DNA of 64,000 bases from Xenorhabdus indica (GTDB lineage: Bacteria; Pseudomonadota; Gammaproteobacteria; Enterobacterales; Enterobacteriaceae): NCBI RefSeq assembly GCF_014467235.1, contig NZ_NKHP01000018.1:30779-94778 (forward strand). Reading direction: 5' to 3'. Position numbers and translations under genes: made by a program. Under the pieces are notes generated by a model. It made no database searches. It saw nothing but the letters and a program-made list of their open reading frames with translations, and had not been told where the DNA came from. Numbering within the stretch: position 1 is the first letter of the stretch; each line of letters starts with the position of its first letter. Positions 56,367 through 64,000 of this stretch are shown piece after piece.

Positions 56367-57479
56367 TTAATTCCCTCCCAAATCCAGCAACAAACTCGCC
56401 GTGATCCCTTTCGGGCATTCGTAAGTGCGAATAGTGATATAAATTTCTACCGTGTTTTTATTACGCCATGTGATAACAATGTCACCATCCTGAGGTGATT
56501 TCACTTCACCCGGAAATGTCACACCATTAATTTCCGTACTACGGGACATTTCACGTAAAGTACGGGCGAAATATGCCTGATGCGTTGCGATGCTGCCCGG
56601 TGTACTGTTTAGACTGCGATCAGCAATTTTAGCGATGGCCTGCAAACGAATACGGCGAGCGACCTTATCCACAACACGCAGATTTTCGATGCTCTGGTAA
56701 TCTCCGCCTTCCACATCCAATGTGCGACCATCTGACCAATACATACCATCGTAATCGGGATACCACATTGGCACACTGAAACGTAATTTTTCCAATGCTT
56801 GTAGTGTTGCTAAATCAATCGGCTTCCCTGCACCATCAAGCGGAAAATCTGTTGATCCCAGATCCATCAATGGCCCTGTCTGAACTCGTGCCGGGCTGTC
56901 AGCCACAGTGACAGCACGATTGCACAAACGGCCAGCCAGTACACCGGCTTCATTGCCCCATAGAGACGGCACTAATTGGATCGATGAAACTGCTTCTCCT
57001 TTTTGCAGATCAGCCAGACGAGTAACATAATCCGACCAGGTTTCTTTCGGCTGTGGGCCTTCAACAGCCAAAATAGCCCATTGCCAACGTCCAAATTTAG
57101 CAATGGTATTTGCCCGCAAAGTCTGTGCAGCCTTGATAATGGCTTTAGTTGCACCAACTGTCAGCACATATCCTTCTACACTGGCAACACGTTGTGCTGC
57201 TGTTACCACTTCAACAAAGGCCAGTTCATCTGCCGATTCCGGCAAAACATGGACATACCCAGACCAGTTTTGTCCTGCGTTTGCCATCGCCGCCAGTACG
57301 TTACGTTTCAGAGTGGTATTTGTTGTTCCCAATACAGAATCAAAATCCGTCTGAGTATTTACAGAGATCGTTTTGCCTGTGTTGGTTTTTCCCGTCCCAA
57401 CAAAGAGCAATACGCGCTCTATTTCCTTGGTTTCGCCTTGCAGTTGGTTAACTTGGTTAACCTGCACATGTGGCCACAT
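56367..57479 (-). CDS. Contractile tail sheath protein (DUF2586-like)
   Basis: 370 residues: NQLQGETKEIERVLLFVGTG, LTVGATKAIIKAAQTL, LRFSVPMWYPDYDGMYWSDG and ARRIRLQAIAKIADRSLNS in the conserved order of DUF2586 sheath-like proteins. Indicates a contractile tail. Followed directly by the tube gene. Confidence 0.8.
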   Translation of the reverse strand: MWPHVQVNQVNQLQGETKEIERVLLFVGTGKTNTGKTISVNTQTDFDSVLGTTNTTLKRNVLAAMANAGQNWSGYVHVLPESADELAFVEVVTAAQRVASVEGYVLTVGATKAIIKAAQTLRANTIAKFGRWQWAILAVEGPQPKETWSDYVTRLADLQKGEAVSSIQLVPSLWGNEAGVLAGRLCNRAVTVADSPARVQTGPLMDLGSTDFPLDGAGKPIDLATLQALEKLRFSVPMWYPDYDGMYWSDGRTLDVEGGDYQSIENLRVVDKVARRIRLQAIAKIADRSLNSTPGSIATHQAYFARTLREMSRSTEINGVTFPGEVKSPQDGDIVITWRNKNTVEIYITIRTYECPKGITASLLLDLGGN

Positions 57480-57560
57480 AATTTATTCCTTTATTTATGT
57501 TTTATTTGTTCAAGGTTGCAGATGTGTTTTGCATTCCTTAAATCTGCCCATTAATCGTCG

Positions 57561-58055
57561 TCAGATTTGTCCAACAGGTGTTCCTGATTCGTCCACAATA
57601 TGAATAACACCGTTTTCAGCAAACCAGATTTCAGGGGTTGCCAGCAGCCAACGCTTGCCATCAAAGGGGACAATACCGTTTTTATCCTCACGCATAATCA
57701 CAGGTTCTGACAGTGATAATGACACGACAACAACGGCCGTTTCTTCATTCACTTTGACAGTCATCGTTGGGCATTCCTGTCCCTGATTGCGATCCCTCAA
57801 TTCATCATTTTGCTCTGTCAGCCAGGCGTTGATTAACAGTGAGATATATCGAGGATCGTATTCTCTGTATGGAAAACTCCCCCACTTAATCACTGCCTTA
57901 TACTTTTGGATAAACATCTGGTATTGTCCCAACCCTAAATCCCGTTGAGCCGGAATAAAGCGGATTTCTCCCATTTCACTGGTAAATTCCATTTTACACG
58001 TGAGTTCTGGTAGGTTTTCCCGTAAAAATGTTGTTAATTGCTGTAACTTATTCAT
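57561..58055 (-). CDS. Tail completion protein, P2 gpR-like
   Basis: 164 residues from ATG 58055 (MNKLQQLTTFLRENLP); an ATG three codons upstream also fits. The pattern DLLIVPV-like ISLLINAWLTEQN, VSLSLSEPVIMRED and closing WFAENGVIHIVDESGTPVG matches P2 gpR. Caps or terminates the tail. In P2, R leads the tail genes, as here. Confidence 0.75.
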   Translation of the reverse strand: MNKLQQLTTFLRENLPELTCKMEFTSEMGEIRFIPAQRDLGLGQYQMFIQKYKAVIKWGSFPYREYDPRYISLLINAWLTEQNDELRDRNQGQECPTMTVKVNEETAVVVVSLSLSEPVIMREDKNGIVPFDGKRWLLATPEIWFAENGVIHIVDESGTPVGQI

Positions 58056-58499
58056 TTCATCCATCTCGCTTTCAGTTTCAATCCTTTCATTTTTACGGGT
58101 AAAAAAACTACGGGTAAAAAGCCGCCTTAGCTCATAAGCGGGTGGCAATCCTTCGCCGATGCGTTCTTACACATAACCCCTTCCGTTTGAATCAAATGTA
58201 TTATTGCGGATCTATTAAAATGCTGCGAAGGGTTTAGTTCTGATAAATTCGGATATAACTCAATAGCCGATTCAAAGCGAAATCATCTGCAATTTAAGGT
58301 GCTTCTTTCTTGATGACCTGATTCTCCATAACGTCATTATCCGACAAAGCAGTTGTTGATGATTAAATAACCAAACAAAATAGAGATGAGAGGTAAGTAT
58401 TGAGATGTAAATATGAAGAAATTGCGGCTAGTTGATGGAAGTGATAGGGGTGACTGAATTCACCCCAAGGGTATGAGTTCGATAAAATATGACTTTATA
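58056..58499. other. Upstream region of the tail operon
   Basis: About 440 bases, no gene seen. It should hold the late promoter activated by the Ogr-like protein; a TGT-N12-ACA site could not be identified with confidence. A 12-base motif ACGGGTAAAAA occurs twice near 58095-58118. Confidence 0.4.
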
Positions 58500-58769
58500 T
58501 CAAGCAACAGAGTTGACTTTCAACAAATCTAATGCTGCTTGGCGTTGTTGTGGATTAAGGTTGTTGATCACGGTCTGCAATAACTTATCGCCAGTTTTAG
58601 CACTGGGGCTTAAGGTATGCGAAAAAATCAGATTCATGACGAATCGATAACCACACTCAATGTCAGAACACATACAGTAAAGATCGGCAATTTCAGGGTG
58701 CTTTCGATTGGTTTTACTGATGGCAGCCTTGGCACCACATTCAGGGCAAATAATCTTTAATACGCGCAT
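58500..58769 (-). CDS. Ogr/Delta-family late transcription activator
   Basis: 89 residues from ATG 58769 (MRVLKIICPECGAKA); the longer frame from 58808 adds 13 residues unlike the family. CPECG ... CMCSDIECGYRF gives the Cys4 zinc site of P2 Ogr. It activates late tail operons. Same strand as, and directly upstream of, the tail genes. Confidence 0.8.
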   Translation of the reverse strand: MRVLKIICPECGAKAAISKTNRKHPEIADLYCMCSDIECGYRFVMNLIFSHTLSPSAKTGDKLLQTVINNLNPQQRQAALDLLKVNSVA

Positions 58770-58876
58770 CTTATTTATTTCCAAAGAATTTATTTTCAGT
58801 GACTTCAAGTTGTTGCGTATTTTACCCTAAACGTGTGTGTTCTTATTTAATAGGGATATGTGATATCACTGATACA

Positions 58877-60944
58877 TCAGATGCTTTCTGGTTCCAGCCA
58901 CAGCAACGCATCACCGGGGTTCACGGTGTTACCCGGCTGGCAACTGATACGCTTGATTCGCCCAGATTGTGGTGCATAAATAACCAGTTTCATCTTCATA
59001 GCCTCTACAATGATCAACGGCTGCCTTTTTGTCACTTCATCACCGGGTTTGACTAATATCTTCCAGATATTTCCATTCATATCCGCACTGATTTGTACTC
59101 CACTTTCATTGATATCAGGCCGTTGAGATTGTTCCTCAATGTTTAAAACCGCGCTTTCCTCCTCCTGGGGAATCCATGCCATATATACACATGTACATAC
59201 CCCCAATACCCACGGTTCCTTCTGCGGTAAAGGTTCGTGCCGGATTGTATTTCGAACTTAACAAGCGATGTCTGGGGTCGATAGGAACCGCACACGGTGC
59301 CCCTAGATATACATCTCCCAGACCGAGGATCAGGTAACTGGCATTGAATATAATATGGCGTACTGCTTCTCGATCCGGCAATCCATTAATGCGCTGAATA
59401 AAATCAACATTATTAGGTAACCAAGGCGCACGGGTGCGCACAGTATCCTGATAACGACTGACAGCACCAAGTGTTGCGCTGTCCTCAAATGCCATCGGCA
59501 AATGTATAACGCGTGATGGTACTTTCATCGTACTGACATCACCAAGTTGCTCCTCTAAAGACAGTAATAAAGCCACAAGTCTCTGCTGATCAATTTGCCG
59601 ATTGTCATAACGGATTTGCAGGGAGCGTACACCAGGAGCAATTTCTTTGATCCCCGCCTCTGCTAAGTCATGTAGTTTATCCATCAGTAAGTGGATTCGC
59701 AGACGTAATGCCAGATCCAGAACATTCTCGCCATATTCAATCAAAATATAGCTGTCACCCGCCTGACGATAAACAACGGCTGGCGTAGAATCAGTATAGA
59801 GTGCAGAAATTTCACTGCCCGTACTCACGCCGCTATCAATACGTACCTCTTCAATATGTACATCATCGGGAAATTTAACTTCTGTCAGTACGCCCGGACT
59901 GGGCTGAAAATTCTTCAGCGGATTTTCTGCATACAGGCGAACTTCAATGGCAGTACCGACTGGGGCACGGTTTAAATACTGCCAATCGATTGGCAGATCA
60001 GCAGCAACCCGTAACATGCATTCCACTAAATCGAGTCCGGTGACACACTCAGTTACAGGATGTTCAACTTGCAGACGGGTATTGACTTCAAGGAAATAGA
60101 ATTCACCCTGTTCAACATCGTAAATGTACTCCACCGTACCTACACTGCGATAATTCACTAACTTGCCCAATTGTACTGCGGAAGCCAATAACGCAGTTCG
60201 GGTTTGTTCTGACAGGTTAGGAGCAGGAGCTTCCTCCACAACCTTTTGATTGCGACGCTGTAAAGAACAATCACGCTCTCCCAGTGCCACGACATTGCCC
60301 TTACCATCACCAAATATCTGTACTTCAATATGACGAGCCTGCCTGATACATCGTTCCAGAAATACGCCAGCATCACTGAAAAACTGTTCCCCAAGATGAC
60401 GTACACTTTCCCATGCCTGACGCAGTTCATTGACATCATGACAGCAGCTCAGGCCAATGCCACCCGCAGTACTTTTCAGCATGACGGGATATCCGATAAC
60501 CTCAACCGCACTAAGTGCCTCATCCAGTGAGTTAAGCAACCCCGTTCCCGGTGTCATCGGTACACCCGCTTCTGCGGCCAATTCACGAGCCCGGTGTTTC
60601 AGACCAAATTCGGCAATTTGCTGTGATGTCGGGCCAACAAAGACGATACCTGCTTTTTCACACGCTTCTGCAAACAACATACTTTCAGACAGAAACCCAT
60701 ACCCCAGCCAGATAGCTTCTGCACCACTCTGTTGCGCCACATCAATAATTTTATCGATGCACAAGTAACTCTCACCGGCTTTTTCCCCATGCAGCGGCAA
60801 TGCCATATCTGCTGCTTTAACATGTTGTGAATTTTTATCTGCATCTGAATACACAGCTACACTAACAATACCGAGGCGTTTCAGAGTGCGGATCGCACGG
60901 CAGGCAATTTCACCACGGTTAGCAATCAATACGGTCTTAAACAT
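58877..60944 (-). pseudogene. Urea carboxylase with internal deletion
   Basis: Starts at ATG 60944 (MFKTVLIANRGEIACRAIRTL) behind AGGAGG. An intact-looking biotin carboxylase domain follows (PVMLKSTAGGIGLSCC, FLEVNTRLQVEHPVTE) and part of a KipI-like domain (GLGDVYLGAPCAVPIDPRHRL ... GTVGIGGMYMCIYGMDSPGG). After SPGG at about 59165 the frame stops at 59136; another frame then carries the biotinyl domain (ILVKPGDEVTKRQPLIIVEAMKMKL) to 58877. Full urea carboxylase is about 1200 residues; the KipA-like half is missing. So about 1 kb was deleted with a frameshift. The enzyme would carboxylate urea to allophanate; inactive here. Confidence 0.85.
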
Positions 60945-61645
60945 CTGTCGCCTCCTGACTGATGATCCAATTACGCCAGCCACCAAATTCAGTAATATCA
61001 GTTGCACCATTCAATGCTATCGGTTCACAGATAAAACCTTTTACCCATCGTCCATCCGCTAATTCCAGTGAACCGATGCCAAGTGGAGGAGGAACTTCGG
61101 CAACAAATGCACCAAAATAGGCCAGTGGGATATCCCAAAGCTCAATACTTATCGCAGCACCTTCAACACTACGCACTAATCCGGGTTTGGCGGGATGAGT
61201 ATTGGCGAGCGCATAAAGCCGATAACAACCGGCTGTTTGAGTGGTTTCAACAAATACGGCCTTACGATCAATGAGTTGGTAATTCAGTGACATGCCCCGA
61301 AGATGAGCACCAACCACCGCTACACGAATATGTTGTTCCGACGGCAATAATTCTGTTCCGGCTCCAGTACATGTTTTTCCTGTTGTTTCAAGAGACGATG
61401 CACCAAGAGATAATGCCCCTGGAGGCAATGTAAGGTGCTGTTGCCAACGGAGCCCGAAGGATGCAAGTGCACGATCATGCCAGGCAGGCGCAAGTAAGGT
61501 AATACCTGCTGGCAGCCCATCAGACCGGAAAGGTGCAGGTAAAGCGAGTGCGGCGAGATCGGCCAGATTGGTAAAATTGGTATAAGTGCCAAATTCTGAG
61601 TTATAGCGAATCGGCTCCTGCTTAATTTCTTCAATAGTGCTGCCA
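60937..61645 (-). pseudogene. Allophanate hydrolase, C-terminal fragment
   Basis: From the junction near 61645 the minus strand reads SEFGTYTNFTNLADLAALALPAPFR, DGLPAGITLLAPAWHD and the C-terminal domain YRLYALANTHPAKPGLVRSVEG...ELWDIPLAYFGAFVAEVPPPLGIG, ending at 60937, 8 bases inside the urea carboxylase start. The amidase catalytic domain (Ser-cisSer-Lys) is lost, so it is inactive. With the neighbour it formed a urea amidolyase pair (urea to ammonia and CO2). Confidence 0.85.
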
Positions 61646-61650
61646 AGGCA

Positions 61651-61857
61651 AGGATTATAGGAGCAACAAAAGCGCTCGCAATCGAACTGGCAAAACGAAA
61701 AATCACCGTGAATTGCATCGCGCCGGGGCTGATTGACACAGATATGGTTCAAATTGAAGAGCCTGTTTTAAAAGAAGCGATGCATATGATCCCGATGAAA
61801 CGTATGGGGCAAACCCATGAAGTTGCTGGTCTTGCCAGCTATTTGCTAAATTCATAA
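61651..61857 (+). pseudogene. FabG-type 3-oxoacyl-ACP reductase, C-terminal fragment
   Basis: Plus-strand frame reads RIIGATKALAIELAKRKITVNC, APGLIDTDMV and MKRMGQTHEVAGLASYLLNS to a stop at 61857. It is the last third of a short-chain reductase and meets the allophanate hydrolase fragment head-to-head at about 61648, which marks a deletion or fusion breakpoint. Confidence 0.75.
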
Positions 61858-62071
61858 ATCTTTTCATTCATCAGTATTAGTTTTTCTCATTGTATCTATC
61901 TGATAGAAAGGTCTATAGTCCGCACAACTCAAGATTCTTGAGCAACTTATCTACTGCTTAAATCACCAAGATATATACCAGTCCTTGGCATATATCGTTA
62001 TTGCTATTCAGCAAGATCTTGATGAGAAGCAGCGCATATCTGGCTGATTTTTTTATGTGGAGACGACAGTA
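61858..62071 (+). other. Leader of the MFS transporter gene
   Basis: No gene; the promoter is expected here. Confidence 0.4.
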
Positions 62072-63256
62072 GTGAAACTGCTGCGCAAAAATGACAGTGC
62101 ATTTGTACCTGTCGCGGGCTTGACTGTATTTGCGATTGCTTCTGGTTACTTGATGAGCTTAATTCCATTATCGATGGCAGGTTTCAGCATCGATACTGGC
62201 TATGCTAGTTGGTTAGCCAGTGCTTATTACATAGGTTTATTAATAGGATCAATAATGATTGAGCCTGTTATTGCCAAAATAGGACATCGTTTTTCATTTG
62301 TCAGTTTTTTATTGCTTTTAGCTGTAACGGTTGTGGTATTACCTTTTTTTCCCAATAAAGAGATCTGGTTGCTTGTTCGTTGTATAGCGGGAATTGCCGT
62401 TGCCGGTATTTTTGTGGTGGTTGAATCTTGGTTATTGATTGGCGATAGCCCCAAAGAGCGCGCCAGGCGTCTGGGTCTTTATATGACATCACTCTATGGG
62501 GGGACAACACTCGGTCAACTGGGCATCGGTTTTATTGGTACGCAGGGAATAATACCTTTCGCCGCTATTCTGGCTCTGTTACTGATTGCCACTCTGCCCC
62601 CGTTATTTGTACGTCATGGACAGCCACCGATACTGAATCACCAACGCTTATCGCTAAAAAAAATCACCCGGTTCAGTAAGCCTGCAATTGTCGGCTGTAT
62701 GACATCAGGAGTTGTGATGGGCACTATCTACGGTCTGATGCCGCTATCATTAAGCCAAAGTAAGTTCAATACTGAACAGGTTGGGGTATTAATGGCTGCG
62801 ATTATTCTGGGTGGGATGGTAATTCAACCGATTATCAGCAAACTGTCTATTATAATAAGTAAGATACTGTTATTAGCAATGGCTTCACTGCTCGGCGTGT
62901 TTGCCATAGGCATAACTTATCTTTCTGAAAGTTACCTGATCATGATTGTGGCACTGGCCCTTTTAGGAATGTCTTCTTTTGCCCTCTACCCAATTGCTAT
63001 CACGCTTGCTTGTGACAAACTTGATTCATCCTATATTGTCGCAGCGACACAAGTTATGTTGTTAAGTTATAGCATCGGCTCTGCTATCGGCCCATTAGGA
63101 GCAGGCAGTTTTATGTTTCAACACAATGCGATTCAGCACAGCGGGACTATGCAAAACAATGGGTTAATGAACTTCTTCTTCCTTGTCTTACTGACCACTG
63201 CGGTTTATATGCTGCTGGCAGGTCTTTGCCGCAAAGATCGTGTATTGGCAAGTTAA
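62072..63256 (+). CDS. MFS transporter (YcaD-like)
   Basis: 394 residues, starting at GTG 62072 behind GGAG (alternative GTG 62057). Twelve hydrophobic segments; NEAR-A motif ARRLGLYMTSLYGGTTLGQL and the pattern GLTVFAIASGYLMSLIPLSMAG, WLASAYYIGLLIGSI resemble the YcaD family of major facilitator proteins. Inner-membrane secondary transporter, substrate unknown. Followed by a GNAT gene after 22 bases. Confidence 0.85.
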   Translation: MKLLRKNDSAFVPVAGLTVFAIASGYLMSLIPLSMAGFSIDTGYASWLASAYYIGLLIGSIMIEPVIAKIGHRFSFVSFLLLLAVTVVVLPFFPNKEIWLLVRCIAGIAVAGIFVVVESWLLIGDSPKERARRLGLYMTSLYGGTTLGQLGIGFIGTQGIIPFAAILALLLIATLPPLFVRHGQPPILNHQRLSLKKITRFSKPAIVGCMTSGVVMGTIYGLMPLSLSQSKFNTEQVGVLMAAIILGGMVIQPIISKLSIIISKILLLAMASLLGVFAIGITYLSESYLIMIVALALLGMSSFALYPIAITLACDKLDSSYIVAATQVMLLSYSIGSAIGPLGAGSFMFQHNAIQHSGTMQNNGLMNFFFLVLLTTAVYMLLAGLCRKDRVLAS

Positions 63257-63278
63257 CTTATTAATGTAGAGGTAATTA

Positions 63279-63713
63279 ATGCAGATACAGAAAGCCACCG
63301 AAGATGATTTCGCGACACTTATCCAGATCTGGGAAGCCTCTGTCCGGGCGACTCATAATTTTCTGCCTCAGGGTATGATCGACGAATTACGTCCATTAAT
63401 CCAGAACAATTACTTACCCAATCTGGTCGTATATAAGGCAGTGAATGAACAACATGTCACTGTGGGTTTTGTTGGTATCGATCAAAATCGAGTTGAAATG
63501 CTATTTGTGTCACCACAAACACGCGGTAAAGGGATTGGCAAGATGTTGTTAACATTTGCAATCAATGAATTGCAGATTGAAGAGCTGGATGTGAACGAGC
63601 AAAACCAACAGGGTGTTGACTTCTACCAGCATATGGGGTTTAAAACTTTTTCCCGCTCAGAGATTGATGGGCAAGGAAATCCATTTCCGTTACTACATAT
63701 GAAGCTTGCTTAA
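63279..63713 (+). CDS. GNAT-family acetyltransferase
   Basis: 144 residues: FATLIQIWEASVRATHNFL, VEMLFVSPQTRGKGIGKMLL (acetyl-CoA loop) and YQHMGFKTFSRSEIDGQGNPFP. Resembles the YjaB-type N-acetyltransferases. GAGG lies before the ATG. Substrate unknown. Confidence 0.85.
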   Translation: MQIQKATEDDFATLIQIWEASVRATHNFLPQGMIDELRPLIQNNYLPNLVVYKAVNEQHVTVGFVGIDQNRVEMLFVSPQTRGKGIGKMLLTFAINELQIEELDVNEQNQQGVDFYQHMGFKTFSRSEIDGQGNPFPLLHMKLA

Positions 63714-64000
63714 CATCTATACCCAATGGATTTCAAGTTGCATCGCGGCGGCAAGGGAATGAGGAATTCGTCGGGAACGAATTCGCCCAGCCAAAGGCTG
63801 GGCGCTGGTGAGAGGCAATGTGAAAGACAAAGGGGATATCTCCTGGAATGATATTTAATATTTCATAGATAATCACTTATCAACATAGATTTGATTATCA
63901 ATAAATAAGCTTTCATAATAACGATACACTCATTTTTCTCACTCCCGGCTGTTGCCCTGATGAAAAGGCGGTCATAAATTCTTCAACGCACACTAAGAGT
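63714..64000. other. Intergenic end of window
   Basis: Contains the repeat below; no gene recognised. Confidence 0.4.
63719..63830. repeat. Enterobacterial intergenic repeat (TATACCCAATGG type)
   Basis: Begins TATACCCAATGGATTTCAAG and TTGCATCGCGGCGGCAAGGG, a dispersed repeat known from Xenorhabdus, Photorhabdus and relatives, and includes the hairpin CGCCCAGCC / GGCTGGGCG (63784-63804). Confidence 0.6.

Noticed and set aside
45312..58148. Type VI secretion or PVC-type injection system
   Set aside because: Hub and sheath resemble those of such systems, but ClpV/AAA ATPase, TssJLM and toxin cargo are missing, and R, I, J, Tfa and Ogr-like genes point to a P2-like tail.
58056..58499. Ogr-type late promoter (TGT-N12-ACA) before the tail operon
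   Set aside because: Candidate TGT/ACA pairs do not have the right spacing; the promoter was left unassigned.

Overview
The window looks like chromosomal DNA of an entomopathogenic enterobacterium of the Morganellaceae, most likely Xenorhabdus or its sister Photorhabdus. The tsaD / rpsU-dnaG-rpoD block, tRNA-Ile2(CAU) and CspA-type protein are typical gamma-enterobacterial. Around them lie natural-product genes, a P2-like headless tail cluster and many decayed mobile elements. The genus is inferred from this mixture and from protein wording I recognise; no search was run.

Layout. (A) 1-7.25 kb: the 3' end of a natural-product cluster on the plus strand: HpaB-type hydroxylase (cut by the window edge), MATE exporter, DoxX-like protein, dehydroquinate-synthase-II / aminohydroxybenzoate-synthase-like enzyme, type II thioesterase, malonyl transferase, a cupin plus haem-oxygenase-like diiron fusion, a SAP/DUF6434 protein and a GyrI-like binding protein. 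(B) 7.3-23.5 kb: a graveyard of mobile DNA. It holds an IS110-family (IS1111-group) element with readable ends and a strong bridge-RNA candidate, IS66 pieces, an XRE regulator / YhhQ / queF operon whose queF carries an early stop, an integrase remnant, a cold-shock gene, a gutted NRPS condensation domain, and a decayed MPF-G (ICE) type IV secretion segment cut by an IS3-like remnant. (C) 23.6-33.6 kb: an intact, tightly packed operon with a long ACP, two ketosynthase/partner pairs, an aminotransferase fused to an acyl-ACP-reductase-like domain, two short-chain reductases and a flavodoxin-fold oxidoreductase. It reads as a line that builds an acyl chain, releases it as an aldehyde and aminates it. 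(D) 33.7-36.5 kb: an apparently intact IS1 and two tandem Ail/OmpX-like barrels. (E) 36.7-43.6 kb: conserved core: tsaD, rpsU, dnaG, rpoD, a GNAT enzyme and tRNA-Ile2. (F) 43.6-58.8 kb: small phage-scar genes, a hicAB toxin-antitoxin pair (hicA is only 57 codons), then a 13-gene contractile-tail cluster on the minus strand with no capsid, terminase, portal or lysis genes, plus an Ogr/Delta-like activator. This fits an R-type tailocin (xenorhabdicin-like). Its tail chaperone has a clear -1 frameshift site. (G) 58.9-64 kb: remnants of urea carboxylase and allophanate hydrolase, a FabG fragment, then an intact MFS transporter and a GNAT acetyltransferase, ending in an intergenic repeat.

The two most notable items are the amine-forming type II ketosynthase operon in C and the IS1111-group element, whose non-coding tail contains an internal loop matching both sides of its own insertion site, as expected of a bridge RNA.
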